From contig JASWHV010000017.1 of assembly GCA_030760725.1 (NCBI GenBank), forward strand, positions 6,674,959 through 6,738,958: DNA of 64,000 bases, given 5' to 3'. This DNA is from Neostapfia colusana (Eukaryota; Streptophyta; Magnoliopsida; Poales; Poaceae). The notes under the pieces were generated by a model. It was not told where the DNA came from. It saw nothing but the letters and a program-made list of their open reading frames with translations, and searched no databases. Made by a program: the position numbers and the translations under genes. Numbering within the stretch: the stretch's first letter is position 1; the number at the start of each line of letters is the position of its first letter. This document shows, in pieces, positions 23,556-34,430 of the stretch.

Positions 23556-24633
23556 GTCGAAGTGTTCGGTCGACACTTCCCCCGGGCCTGCACTGGGCAG
23601 CCCGCGAAGGTTCTTTTCTCGGTGGGGCTAGTCACTTGCGGAGAGCTTGAGCGTATGGACGGGTTAGTAAGAGCTTGACACGGCGAGTTTTACGTGGTTC
23701 AGGCCGCCGAAGCGTAAAACCCTACGTCCACGGCGAGCTATGGAGCTCGCTGTATTGCTTGTTGCTCAGAACCGGAGTCCTGAGCTTGAGGATGAGTTAC
23801 AGCTTGGGTGTGAATGGCTAGAGTGTGAACCCTTGCTAACGTCGCCTACCCGAGCCTTTTATAGTCCAAGCCTCGGGTGGCTTACAGGGGGGGCCCGGGA
23901 CCCGACAGGTGGTCCCGGGAGATTGTTTGTTATCTACCGTATTTGCAGTTATGCCGGTAGTTGTCTCTGCCGAAGGCTTTTGAGTCTTCGTCTTGCAGCT
24001 CTGCCCATGTCGCATGCTAGTCGTAGTGGCTGACGGCGGGGCGGCATGGGATGTCTTGTCGCTGCGTTTATTGGCTGGCAGGCTCTGACACCGCGCGCCA
24101 GTCTGTGATGCGACTGGGCGCAACGCACCTGACAGAGGCGTGCTCCGCGTCTCCACGTCTTGAAAATACGCGGGCCTTGAATACCTTGTACGGGCAAGGT
24201 ATGGGGCGTCTTTACGCCCGCCGCCTACCGCTCGGGGGCAGGCAACGCTCTTCTGCTGGCCACGTGGCGGGCCTGGAGCCCTCCTCAGAGGAGAGGGGGG
24301 TCCGGCCCCGCAGGACACGTGGAGCCTTCTGACCTCTCCCCGCGGAGGGGGAGGTCCGGCTTCTGTCGGCCACGTGGCAAGCCCGGAGCTCTCCTCTGAT
24401 GAGAGGGAGGTCCGGCCCTGCTGGACACGCGGCACCCTCGGACCTCTCTCTCGCGGAGGGGGGAGGTCCGGCTTCTGTATGCCACGTGGCGGGCCCGGAG
24501 CTTTCCCCTGAGGAGAGGGAGGTCCAGCCCCGCCGGACGCGTGGCGCCTTCAGAGCTCTCCCTGCGGAGAAGTGCGAGTTCCTTAGGCATTTTCCTCTGT
24601 GCGCGGGGGTACCCCATATCGAGGGTACCGACA
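23556..24633 (-). repeat. 3' LTR of gypsy element
   Basis: 1,078 bp, beginning (plus strand) TGTCGAAGTGTTCGG and ending GGTACCGACA. Positions 24240-24560 contain repeated modules of about 50 and 100 bp built on CACGTGG/CACGCGG followed by GAGAGGGAGGTCC, so the LTR has an internal array of G-box-like sites. Confidence 0.92.
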
Positions 24634-26693
24634 GTGGCCCCCGGGCCCATCTCGGGGGAGATAGCGAGCCCGAGGTGGGACCTCCGTCTCTTTCGATCCG
24701 CGCACTTTCTCTAAGTCCCGCATTGACCGCTGCCGGAGCACGAACGACCGCGGGATCGTGGGAGCATGCGCCCACTTGATGGTGGCTTTTACTGCGGCGG
24801 TTCCCAAGACTGCCACTCCTGCACGTTACGGCGCTTTCTTCGGGAACCACCGAAGTGCCTTGCCGGCTTGTCTTCTTAGGAGACTGACTCCTTGACCCGC
24901 CGCCTCAGTTGGGCGGCTTGGGTCCACCTGTCATCGGCGCTCGGTCTTGGAGCCGAAGCGGTTGCCGATGTGGCGTATTCGAAGAGTTTCAAATTGCTTT
25001 GACTCGTACCTAGAAGGTGTGAAAAGAAACCGCAACGTGGGTACGCTCCCCTTATAAGGCTTCCAGCCCTTGCACCTCCCTCAAGTCTCTGCGGTCTTGT
25101 CTTCTTCCATGGCTTCTAACCCGCTTTTTTTGGGGGGGGGGGGGGGGAATCGCTCTCGATTTCCTCCGGCGACGGCGTCTGCACCAAGTCTGGGACCCAG
25201 GGATCCTGCATGCCTTGCCTCTGGAGGTGGCGCCTCCAAGGGGTCTCAGGTTTGTCCTCCCGACGGGGCCCTTCCTCGGTAACAGCAGGCAGAAAGTTCC
25301 CTGGCGTTGCGTCCCTTCTCAGATGGTGGAGTCTTCAAAGAAACCGCTGAAGCACCAAGGAGGACTCGAGGCGGCAGATTCTCTAAGAAGACCGCTGAAG
25401 CTGCGGTGGGGGCCTCAGGAGCACCCTTGATGACACCGGCCTTTGCGCTGGTGATGAGGGAACTTCAGGAGAAGGAACCGCTGAAGCAGCGTAAGGGGCT
25501 TCAGGAGCATCCTTGATGATACCGACCCTTGCGCTGGTGATGGACGAGGCGATTCCTGCGCTCGGGTCACAGAGCGGGAGAACGCCGCCAGGGCTGAAGC
25601 CTGGTGACGTGGCCATTCTTGCAACTTCTAGACTCTGGTCGCGCCAGGGGAACCCTGGAGCTTGTTTATTTCTTTTTTATCGAGTTTTTAGTCCAGCTCA
25701 TGGAGCCATGAATACATGAACTCTTATGACCCTTCGTGCCTGCGATGTTTTCTGTCTTCTTCTTGGTTTTGCCTGGCCGAGCCCTTAGCTCCGCAAGGTG
25801 CTCATAGGCCTTCACCAATCTCAACGTTCTGCTCCGGCACCTTCCCTGGGTCCTCATTGTATTAAGGGCCCCGGAGGTCTTCGGGGCCCGCCTCATGAGG
25901 ATGGGGAGGCCCAGATCAGCCGGCCACGTGGCGGCCCGGAGCTCTCCTCTAAGGAGAGGGAGGTCCGGCCCCGCGGGACACGTGGGGTCTTCGGGCCCCT
26001 CCCCTCAGAGGGGGGGGGGTACGGTCCCTCTGGACCCGTGGATCCTCCGGTCTTGCCTTGGAGTTCCGGTCTTGCGTGATCCCGTAGTGGCCCCCTGGTA
26101 GGGGCGTCCCATTGGTCAGGTGCTCCTACCACATTCCTGTAGGGATTTGAGGCCGAGAGGTCCTGCACACAAGTAGGGAAAACGTAATTCTCCTTGGGGG
26201 CTCCCCCTCCCTTATCTCATAGTCTTATTTGACTCACGGTCCCTAACCATATGCACGGTGCTTGGGGACTGTAGTGCGTGAAGTGCTGGGGGCTCGGGGC
26301 CTCCTTCGACTATCGGCGGGTACCTCCGACGCAACCGCCTCTGGTAGGGCAGCAAATGCCGACTAGTGGTGAGAATGAGAAGAGGGAGCTGAGCACATGG
26401 CTGCCATGCACCGCAAGGGTAGTCATAAAAACTTAGTACATAATTTAAATGAGAACGAGGAAAGAGCAAACTAGAACAGGTTTCTTTTCGTATAACTTTC
26501 CACAGGAGGAAGGCAGGCTAAACATGGAGGCCACGACCCGCCCCATTAAGAAGGGATGCAAGACTCTACGCGCTTGGGGTCGGAACCAGGCAAAGCTGAA
26601 CGTAGTCCTGTACCGTCCCCTAGGGCTTAGTTGCTCTGAGCACTGGACTCTATGGAATTTATTACGAAAAGAAAGGACTGTCCTATCTTTGCT
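24634..26693. other. 3' non-coding region of gypsy element
   Basis: Between the integrase stop and the 3' LTR. It contains a G homopolymer at about 25129-25146, a diverged tandem duplication at about 25385-25545 (units sharing TCAGGAGCA.CCTTGATGA and TTGCGCTGGTGATG), and at 25915-26030 another copy of the CACGTGG plus GAGGGAGGTCC module found in the LTRs. No intact coding frame is recognised. Confidence 0.7.
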
Positions 26694-27569
26694 CTAGGGG
26701 TACAACTTACGGAGGTGTTCTATGTTCCAAGTGTTTGGGAGCAGGTCCCCATCCTCGGTGGAAAGGCGCACACACCCGGGGCGGCACACTTTTGCAACTC
26801 GGAAGGGACCTTCCCAACTAGGGGAGAGTTTGTGGGTCCCTTCGCGAGAAAGTATGCGCCGCAGCACCAGGTCACCTTCGTGCAGCTCCCGGGCACACAC
26901 AGATCTCTGGTGGTAGCGACGAAGCGTTTGTCTGTACCATGCGTTACGGAGTGCCGCATGCAATCGGACCTCGTCGACGAGGTCGATTTCTCCACGCCGG
27001 AGGTTGTCCTGCGCGGCTTCGTCGTAAGCCCGGACACGGTGAGACTTCATGGTGATTTCTGGGGGAAGTACAACTTCGGCCCCATACACCATGAAGAAGG
27101 GTGTCTCTCCGGTGGCCCGGCTCTGGGATGTCCGGTTAGCCCATAGTGTGCTCGGAAGCTCATCCACCCAATTGGCACCATGTTTCTTCAGACTGGCGTA
27201 GGTGCGGGTCTTAAGGCCCAGGAGAATCTCCGTGTTGGCCCTCTCGACTTGCCCATTGCTCTTTGCATGGGCGACAGAGGCATAGCACACCTGAATGTCG
27301 AGGTCTTCGCAGTAGTCTTGGAAGGCTGCGCTGGTGAACTGGGTCCCGTTGTCGGTGATGATTCTGTTCGGGACCCCGAACCGGTAGACAATAGACTTGA
27401 TGAACTTTACTGCGGATTGCTTGTTGATGGTGACAACTGGTGTGGCTTCCGGCCACTTGGTGAACTTGTCGATGGCGACATAGAGGTACCGGAATCCCCC
27501 GACGGTTCTGGGAAATGGTCCCAAGATGTCCAGCCCCCATACGGCAAACGGCCATGAGGGTGGGATCAT
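26694..27569 (-). pseudogene. Integrase core and C-terminus of gypsy pol
   Basis: 291-codon open segment with the D,D(35)E core: Asp in WGLDILGPF, Asp in ITDNGTQF and Glu in NGQVERANTEIL. A GPFRV block typical of the integrase C-terminal domain comes near the end, and the stop follows HLRKLYP. It is separated from the RNase H/zinc-binding segment only by a TAG that replaces a Gln-type codon. Confidence 0.9.
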
Positions 27570-27578
27570 CTGTACCGC

Positions 27579-28967
27579 CTAAGCCGGTGTATGGATCTGC
27601 TTGGCGTGGAACTGGCACGCCTTGCAGCTCTCGACCAGCTTGACGGCATCCTGGAGTGCTGTCGGCCAGTAGAAGCCATGCCGGAAGGCTTTACCGACAA
27701 GCGTGCGTGAGGAAGAGTGACTTCCACATTCGCCTCCATGGATCTCAGCGAGCAAGTCGCAGCCTTCCCCCTGGGTTATGCACCGCAATAGGATGTGGTT
27801 GGCGCCGCGCCGGTAGAGATCCCCCTCTACCAGCGCGTATCTCTTAGCCATACACACAATTCGTTCAGCGGTTGCATGTTCATCAGGGAGGATGTTGTCC
27901 TTCAAGTAGTCCCGGATCTCCGTGATCCATGCATCGGGTATGACTTGAGCTTCTGGATCTTGAGCGTTGGGTTGCACGGAGTCCCCAGTGACGCTTACGA
28001 TCCTTGGCGGCATCCATGGCTGTAGGGCCGCCGGGACCGCCAGCTTCGAGGTGCTGGTCAAGCCCCCTTCGCCTGGCTCGGCGGGCCGGGCTGTGGGCCG
28101 CAGCAACGTCCTCTCGAAAAATCCTTCGGGCGCAGGGGCCCCGGTGGAAGCCTTCATTGAAAGGTTGTCAGCTACGGCATTGCCAATGCGCGGTACGTGG
28201 CGCAGGTCCAAGGCGAGGAAGTCTTTCTCCAACATCTGCACGTGAAGCAGATATGCAGCTAGCTGTGGGTCATTGCAGGAGCATTCGCCCTTGACTTGCT
28301 TGATGACCAGCTGGGAGTCGCCCTGTGCCAACAACTGGCGAGCGCCTAAAGACAGGGCTGTCTGCTGGCCAAAGATGAGTGCTTCATACTCTGCCATGTT
28401 GTTGGTTGCCTTGAAATTGAGACGCACCATGTACCCAAACTGTTCCCCCGATGGCATGAGGAGCAGTACGCCGACACCGGCCCCCTGCTTTCGCGAGGAC
28501 CCGTCGAAGAAAAGTGTCCAGTGGGGCTCGGTGAAGACCGGAGCTTGGTGCTCTGGTTCACCGTCTTCGTGGCCCCCTGGGTCAGTCTTCGTTGGTGTCC
28601 ACTCTGCCACAAAGTCGGCCAGTGCTTGGCTTTTGACTGCATGGCGTGGAAGGAAGTCCAGCTCGAACTCCGCCAGCTCCGCCGCCCATTTAGCAACGTT
28701 GCCAGTCGCATGGGGGCTGTGAAGAATCGTTTTCAACGGATACGAGGTGACTACCGAGACCCGGTGGGCCTGGAAGTAATGGCGGAGCTTCCTGGAGGCC
28801 ACGAGCACCGCATACAGCAGCTTGTGGACTTCTAGGTACCTTGTCTTGGCATCATGAAGTACTTCGCCGATGTAGTAGACAGGCCTCTGGATGGTTCGAA
28901 CCCTCTCTCTTAGGTCTGGGAAGTCTTCATCCATTGGCCATGGCCCGCTGGAGGTGAGTGGACCCAC
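27579..28967 (-). pseudogene. RNase H and integrase zinc-binding segment of gypsy pol
   Basis: The segment opens with the C-terminal end of the RT/RNase H connection (RPVYYIGEVL, KLLYAVLVASRKLRHYF). An RNase HI domain follows with FDGSS, NMAEYEAL and GDSQLVIKQ holding the acidic residues. Then comes an HHCC integrase finger (His residues near HGGECGSH, then CKACQFH). It ends at an in-frame TAG just before the integrase core. Confidence 0.88.
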
Positions 28968-29300
28968 GGGGGCCTCCGGGAGCTGGGACCTGGAGGCCCT
29001 AAAGCTATCTTGGTTCTCCGGGGGGCCCCGCCGGTTCTCCGGGAGCTCCGGGGGGTCTTGAGGGATCTTCTAGAGGTCCCGTTGGGCCCCCGGGGGGTCC
29101 CAGAGGACCCCCGGGGGTTTATCTCGAGGGTTCGGGAGACCGTCCTGGACCTCCGGGAGGTCGACCTGGACCTCTCGGAGGTTGCCTTGGAGGTCCGAGA
29201 GACCGTCTCGGTCCTGCGGGGCCTCCTGGCGTCTGTCTTTTGCTGCCGGAGCAGGTTGCGAAGATGAGAGGTCCGGCCGCTCTGCGACGAGGACCATACT
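28955..29300. repeat. GC-rich degenerate minisatellite inside gypsy pol
   Basis: A roughly 15-bp degenerate unit around GGACCTCCGGGAGG/GGGGGTCCC is repeated many times between the RT and RNase H coding parts. It replaces the usual connection sequence, so pol cannot be read through without frame disruption. Confidence 0.7.
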
Positions 29301-29356
29301 CACCACTTCAGTTGTCGTCGCGATGTAGAGCAGCAGGTGCTCTCCGGGCTCAGGGG

Positions 29357-30310
29357 CTACCTGATAGGTATGGTCGTTAGGAGTCGCTTCAACTCCTGGA
29401 AAGCCTCTTCTGCTTCGTCAGTCCAGGCAAATGGGCCAGACTTGCGCAGGAGCTTAAAGAAAGGGAGTGCCCGCTCTACTAGCCTCGGTATAAACCGACT
29501 CAGCGCAGCTAGGCATCCCGTGAGTTTCTGGACATCCTTGACGCGGGCAGGAGGCCGCATCAAGTCGATGGCCTTGATCTTCTCTGGGTTAGCCTCAACC
29601 CCCCGGTGCGAGACCAGGAATCTTAAGAGCTTCCCAGAGGACACACCGAACACACATTTGTCGGGGTTCAGCTTGGTGCGCGTAGAGCGCAATTTGTCAA
29701 AAACTAAGGCTAGGTTATCTAACAAAGATGTACCCTGCTTGACCTTGACAACAATGTCATCGACGTACACCTCAACTAAGTCTCTTATTAACTCCCCAAA
29801 GGTTTTGTGCATCGCTCGCACAAAGGTGGGGAGTCCATTCTTTAGGCCGTAAGGCATAGACACATAACAATAAATGCCATCTACTGTGATGAAGGAGGTG
29901 TGCTCTTCATCCTCCCTAGACATGGGGATCTGATGGAAACCCGAGTAGGCGTCTAGGAAGCACAGCATATCACAGCCTGATGTTGAGTCTACTATTTGAT
30001 CTATTATAGGGAGAGGGAATGGATCTTTGGGACATGCCTTATTGAGACTGGTGTAGTCGATGCACATCCGGAGCTTCCCGCCGGCCTTCGGGACAACAAC
30101 GGGGTTCGCCAACCACCGGGGGTGGTGGACCTCCCGTATGAAGCCAGCGTCCTGCAGCTTCTTGATTTCTTCACGAATGAAGTTTTGCCGCTCGATGGAC
30201 TGCTTGCGGGGCTTCTGTTGAACTGGCCGAGCGCCGGGGAAGACTTTTAAGTGGTGCTCGATCACCTCCCTGGGGATCCCCGGCATCTGTGACGGCTGCC
30301 ATGCAAACAC
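29357..30310 (-). pseudogene. Reverse transcriptase segment of gypsy pol
   Basis: 317 open codons. RT motifs appear in order: LRMCIDYTSLNKACPKD, FLDAYSGFHQIPM, the SMPYGLKN block, the catalytic VYVDDIVVK, then the thumb (ANPEKIKAI). Upstream of it (30311-30417) the frame linking protease to RT carries two TAG codons. Confidence 0.92.
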
Positions 30311-30417
30311 GTCAACGTTGTGCCGGAGGAAGGTGACGAGCGTGCCTTCCTATTTGCTATCCAGGCCCCCGGCTACCCGGGTGGTCTAGGTGGCTTCGGC
30401 GCCGACTTGGACGACCG

Positions 30418-31758
30418 TTAAGGGGACGCCGCCCTCGTCGAGGGGTTGCACCCGAGGTGCTGTGGCGGAGGCACGGTGGCGTGCATTCGAGTAGAGCTGG
30501 TCCAGCTCTGCACTGCCAGGGGTTGGTGCCCCAGCTGTTGGAGCGCTTGGAGTTTCTCTAAGGCCGACACTGCAGCAGTGCGGTCTCCACGAATCCTGAG
30601 GACGCCCGTTAGTGTAGGCATCTTTAGGACGAGGTAGCCGTAGTGGGCTACTGCCATGAATCGGTACAAGGCTGGCCTGCCGATTATGGCGTTGAAGGGG
30701 AGGTCGATCTCCGCTACGTCGAACAGAATGTATTCTGTCTGATAGCTGTCCGGAGCTCCGAAGGTCACCGGGAGGCTGATGTTGCCGTAGGGAACGACCT
30801 GTCCGGGCCCTACCCCTGAGAACGGGCTCGACGGGGTGAGCTTGGCCATCGGGATTTGCAGCTTCTGGAAAGCTACACGACTGATGAGGTTCAGCCCAGC
30901 TCCACCATCTACCAAAACGTGGTACATCCTCACGTTGGCGATGGTCGGAGCTACCAAGAGCGGTAGTTGGCCGGCCCCAGCCATGTTCCTGGGGCAGTCG
31001 ATGGCGTCAAAGCTGATGGGGGTTCCCATCCACTTGAGGTGCGGTGCGACACTTGGGAGTGGAGCCACCGACGCTACCGCTCGGCGCAGAGTCTTGACTG
31101 CGCTTCGAGACGAGGGGTCAGCGGACCCGCCGTATATGACGTAGAGCTTCTTTCGACGCTCATCATCGCTGGAGCTGGAGTCCTCATGGTTGCGTACCGC
31201 CTTCACGGCGCGCTGAGGCTCCTGGAACTCCACTGGGTGGTCGACGCTGTCCGGAACGTCGACCTTCTGCTTGCCCTCCCTTGGACGGAAGGGTGGGGCG
31301 TCAGTCCGCTGCTGCTTCCCTTTGCGGAAGCGCTCTGCGAGCTTCCGGATCTCCCGGCACTCGGCAGTAGTGTGGCGACAGCTGCCGTGCACGGGGCATA
31401 TCTTGTCTTGATCACCTTCTGGGATTGGTGATCTTCGCTGCCTCTTGTCGGGGCGCGGCCCCCGAGCCCCACTGAGTGTCGCTGCTGCGACGACTGGAGC
31501 TGCGGTCGGTGATTCTATCTTGCCTCTGCCTCGGTTCTTGGCCTTCTTGCTGCCTCCAAAGGGAGTAGGACCTGATCCGGTCTGTCCTCCTGACTCGGAG
31601 GACGACAGTGAGTGCCAGTTTCGCCCTTCGGCTGCTCTGGCGCACTTGTCTGCCAGGCTGAAGAGCTCGGAGACATCGCGGACCTCTCTGGTCACGAGCT
31701 TCTCGAGCATCTTCTTGTCCCGGACGCCTTGCTGGAACGCCACCACCACAGAAGCATT
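30418..31758 (-). pseudogene. Gag C-terminus and protease segment of gypsy element
   Basis: It continues the gag frame after a premature TAA. It includes the gag stretch ending in LFSLADKCARAAEGR, a Cys/His knuckle-like CPVHGSCRHTTAEC, and an aspartic-protease-like region with VLVDGGAGLNLIS as the active-site loop. Confidence 0.82.
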
Positions 31759-32895
31759 TTAGATGTGTGGGATGGTGTTCCGCACCTGGGAGAACCGCTG
31801 GATGAAGGAGCGCAGCGACTCCCCCGGTTGTTGCTGGATGGCGTGGAAGTCGAGCTCCGTGCCAGGCCGGGTGTAGAAACTGCCGAAGTTGGCGATGAAC
31901 TGCCGACAGAGCTCTCCCCAGGAAGTTATGGAACCCTGGGGGAGGTTCATGAGCCAAGACCGAGCCGGACCGGTCAAGGCGACAGGGAAGTAATTGGCCA
32001 TGACGGCTTCATTCTCTCGTGCGGCAAGTACGGCGGTGGAGTAGATCTGGAGGAACTCCGCCGGGTTGACGCTGCCGTCGTACTTCTCGGGCAGGTGCGA
32101 CCGAAACTTGCGCGGCCACTTCGCGAAGCGAAGGTGGGGCGCGAGGGCCGCACATCTTGCTCCTGTTGCCACAGGTATTGGTGCCGCGAACGCTTGGTTC
32201 GCACCTGGCACAGTGTACCCCGGTATGGGCAAGGTTGCGCCATAGGTCGGGGGCGCCGTTTGCAGGACATATGACTGTGGCATATTCTGCACGGCGTAAG
32301 CCTGGGGCAGAGATCGCGTGGCGAAAGTCTGCTCTTCAGGCTGGGTCGAGGCCGACGTCATGCTGTCGCCAGCCTCTTGGTTGCGACGCCTTTCTCGGCG
32401 TTGCTCGAGGTATACCCGGGCATCTTGACCCAAGTGACACCGTTCCAGCTCTGTCCTCAGATTCGTCGACTGGAGCTTGGTGGAGCTGGAATCTGCCGTC
32501 TGCTCGCCAACCATTGGCGTGCGCGTCAGCGACACAGTCGGTTGGCTGGAGCGTCGTCCCCGCCGAAGTCGAGGGTTTGCGGCGGCGACGACGAGACGGT
32601 CTACCTCGCGAATCCACTGCTGGGTCACTGCCTGAGGCGCGTCCCCAGCAGCCAGATTGTGCAGTAGCGCTCTTGCTGCAGCTAGCGCACCCCCACCGGG
32701 TACGCCCAACGCTACTGAAGACCTGACGCTGGTTGGAGCCTGCATTGCCGGGGTCGGCGCTGCCAGAGCCGGCTGCTGGCTCCCAGCTTGTACCGACACA
32801 CTCCGTCCTGAGTGTGTCGACATGAACTCCCCCCTGGTCGCGGTTCGCCGCGAATGCGGGGGAGGAGAGTTTGCCGCTGAAGGAAGCTTCGTCAT
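31759..32895 (-). pseudogene. Gag N-terminal segment of gypsy element
   Basis: The probable start is the Met at 32895 (an in-frame Met at 33033 lies inside the LTR). The C-terminal part contains the retrotransposon gag domain (AKWPRKFRSHLPEKYDGS, FPVALTGPARSWLMNLP, ITSWGELCRQFIANF). The frame stops at TAA 31759-31761 within an otherwise conserved stretch and resumes in the same frame, so a single nonsense change is the simplest explanation. Confidence 0.85.
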
Positions 32896-32952
32896 CTTCG
32901 TCGGCGGAAACTCGTCGCGCAAGGGAAAATGCCCCCTACCTGGCGCGCCAAA

Positions 32953-34034
32953 TATCAAAGTGTTCGGTCGACACTTCCCCCGGGCCTGCACTGGGCAGCC
33001 CGCGGAGGTTCTTTTTTCGGTGGGGCTTGTCACTTGCGGAGAGTTTGAACATATGGATGGGTTAGTAAGAGCTTGACACGGCGAGTTTTACGTGGTTCAG
33101 TCTGCCGGAGCGTAAAACCCTACGTCCACGGCGAGCTATGGAGCTCGCTGTATTGCTTGTTGCTGAGAACCGGAGTCCTGAGCTTGAGGATGAGTTACAG
33201 CTTGGGTGTGAATGGCTAGAGTGCGAACCCTCGCTAACGTCACCTACCCGAGCCTTTTATAGTCCAAGACTCGGGTGGCTTACAAGGGGGGCCCGAGACC
33301 CGACAGGTGGTCCCGGGGAGATTGTCTGTTATCTACCGTATCTGTAGTTACGCCGATAGTTGTCTCTGCCGAAGGCTTCTGAGTCTTCGTCTTGCAGCCC
33401 TGCCCATGCCGCATGCTAGTCGTAGTGGTTGACGGCGGGGGCGGCATGAGATGTCTTGTCGCTGCGTTTATTGGCTGGCAGGCTCTGACACCGCGCGCCA
33501 GTCTGTGATGCGACTGGGCGCAACGGCACATGACAGAGGCGTGTTCCGCGTCTCCGCGTCTTTGGAATACGCGGGCCTTGAATACCTTGTACGGGCAAGG
33601 TATGGGGCGTCTTTACGCCCGCCGCCTACCGCTCGGGGGCAGGTAACGCTCTTCTGCTGGCCACGTAGCGGGCCCGGAGCCCTCCTTAGAGGAGAGGGGG
33701 GTCCGACCCCGCAGGACACGTGGAGCCTTCGGACCTCTCCCCGCGGAGGGGGAGGTCCGGCTTCCGTCGGCCATGTGGCAAGCCCGGAGCTCTCCTCTGA
33801 GGAGAGGGAGGTCCGGCCCTGCTGGACACGCGGCACCCTCGGACCTCTCTCCCGCGGAGGGGGGAGGTCCGGCTTCTGTATGCCACGTGGCGGGCCCGGA
33901 GCTTTCCCCTGAGGAGAGGGAGGTCCTGCCCCGCCGGACGCGTGGCGCCTTCGGAGCTCTCCCTGCGGAGAAGGGCGAGTTCCTTAGGCATTTTTCCCTG
34001 TGCGCCGGGGTACCCCATATCGAGGGTACCGACA
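32953..34034 (-). repeat. 5' LTR of gypsy element
   Basis: 1,082 bp. Its plus-strand left end reads TATCAAAGTGTTCGG where the other LTR reads TGTCGAAGTGTTCGG, so the terminal TG has become TA by transition. The differences I compared between the two LTRs over the first 220 bases are mostly transitions, as expected of methylated, silenced DNA. The right end GGTACCGACA is followed by GCTAT. Confidence 0.92.
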
Positions 34035-34430
34035 GCTATTATGTCTATTGTGTTTCTGACCATCGAGCCGGGCAGAATGTTCAGTTTTTTTTAAATAAAA
34101 ACCTTATTTGTGACGGCTTTTTATACAGTATCGTCGCAAATAAGTGTCGAGTCTGTTACAAATTAACTTACGTAATTTGCGGCGGCCATCGCAAATTAAG
34201 TACTTGCGATGGCCACGGCTGGCCGTCGCAAATTGTCGAGTCGGGCCTATCAGTTGGGCCCGGGCCCTTGTTTGCGACGGCGGGTTTAAGCCGTCGCAAA
34301 CAATTTTAATTGCGACGGCGGCAGTCGTAAATAAAATTAATTGTGACGAAAAACAAGCGACAACCGAAAACCGTCACAAATAAATAAAACCATCGTAATT
34401 TAATTATTTGCAACCGAGATTTCTATAGTG

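Larger units (their letters stand above)
23556..34034 (-). mobile_element. Full-length but inactive Ty3/gypsy LTR retrotransposon
   Basis: 10.5 kb, transcribed on the minus strand: 5' LTR 32953-34034, gag, protease, RT, RNase H, integrase, about 2 kb of non-coding DNA, 3' LTR 23556-24633. The order RT-RH-INT assigns it to Ty3/gypsy. Just inside the 5' LTR the minus strand reads TTTGGCGCGCCAGGTAGGGG, the probable primer-binding site (tRNA not assigned). Just before the 3' LTR it reads GGGCCCGGGGGCCAC, the polypurine-type tract. Several in-frame stops make it non-autonomous. It sits inside the CACTA element with a perfect 5-bp target duplication. Confidence 0.93.
22665..34430. mobile_element. 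CACTA (En/Spm) DNA transposon, split by a nested gypsy element
   Basis: Left end CACTATAGGAAACGCG, right end complementary to CACTATAGAAATCTCGG. Both ends are followed by sub-terminal repeats of the TTTGCGACGGC type in both orientations (many between 34080 and 34400, fewer at 22680-22730), as expected of CACTA elements, whose transposase binds such arrays. The element carries only the tail of a transposase-like gene (22880-23447) and was then invaded by an LTR retrotransposon (23556-34034). Without the retrotransposon it would be about 1.3 kb, so it is a non-autonomous deletion derivative. The expected 3-bp target duplication is not seen (CAA on the left, CTA on the right). Confidence 0.85.

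Noticed and set aside
23836..24850. Open frames of 120-212 codons in the LTR (also 33468-34063)
   Set aside because: Present in both LTRs and made of repeated GC-rich modules. They are non-coding LTR sequence.
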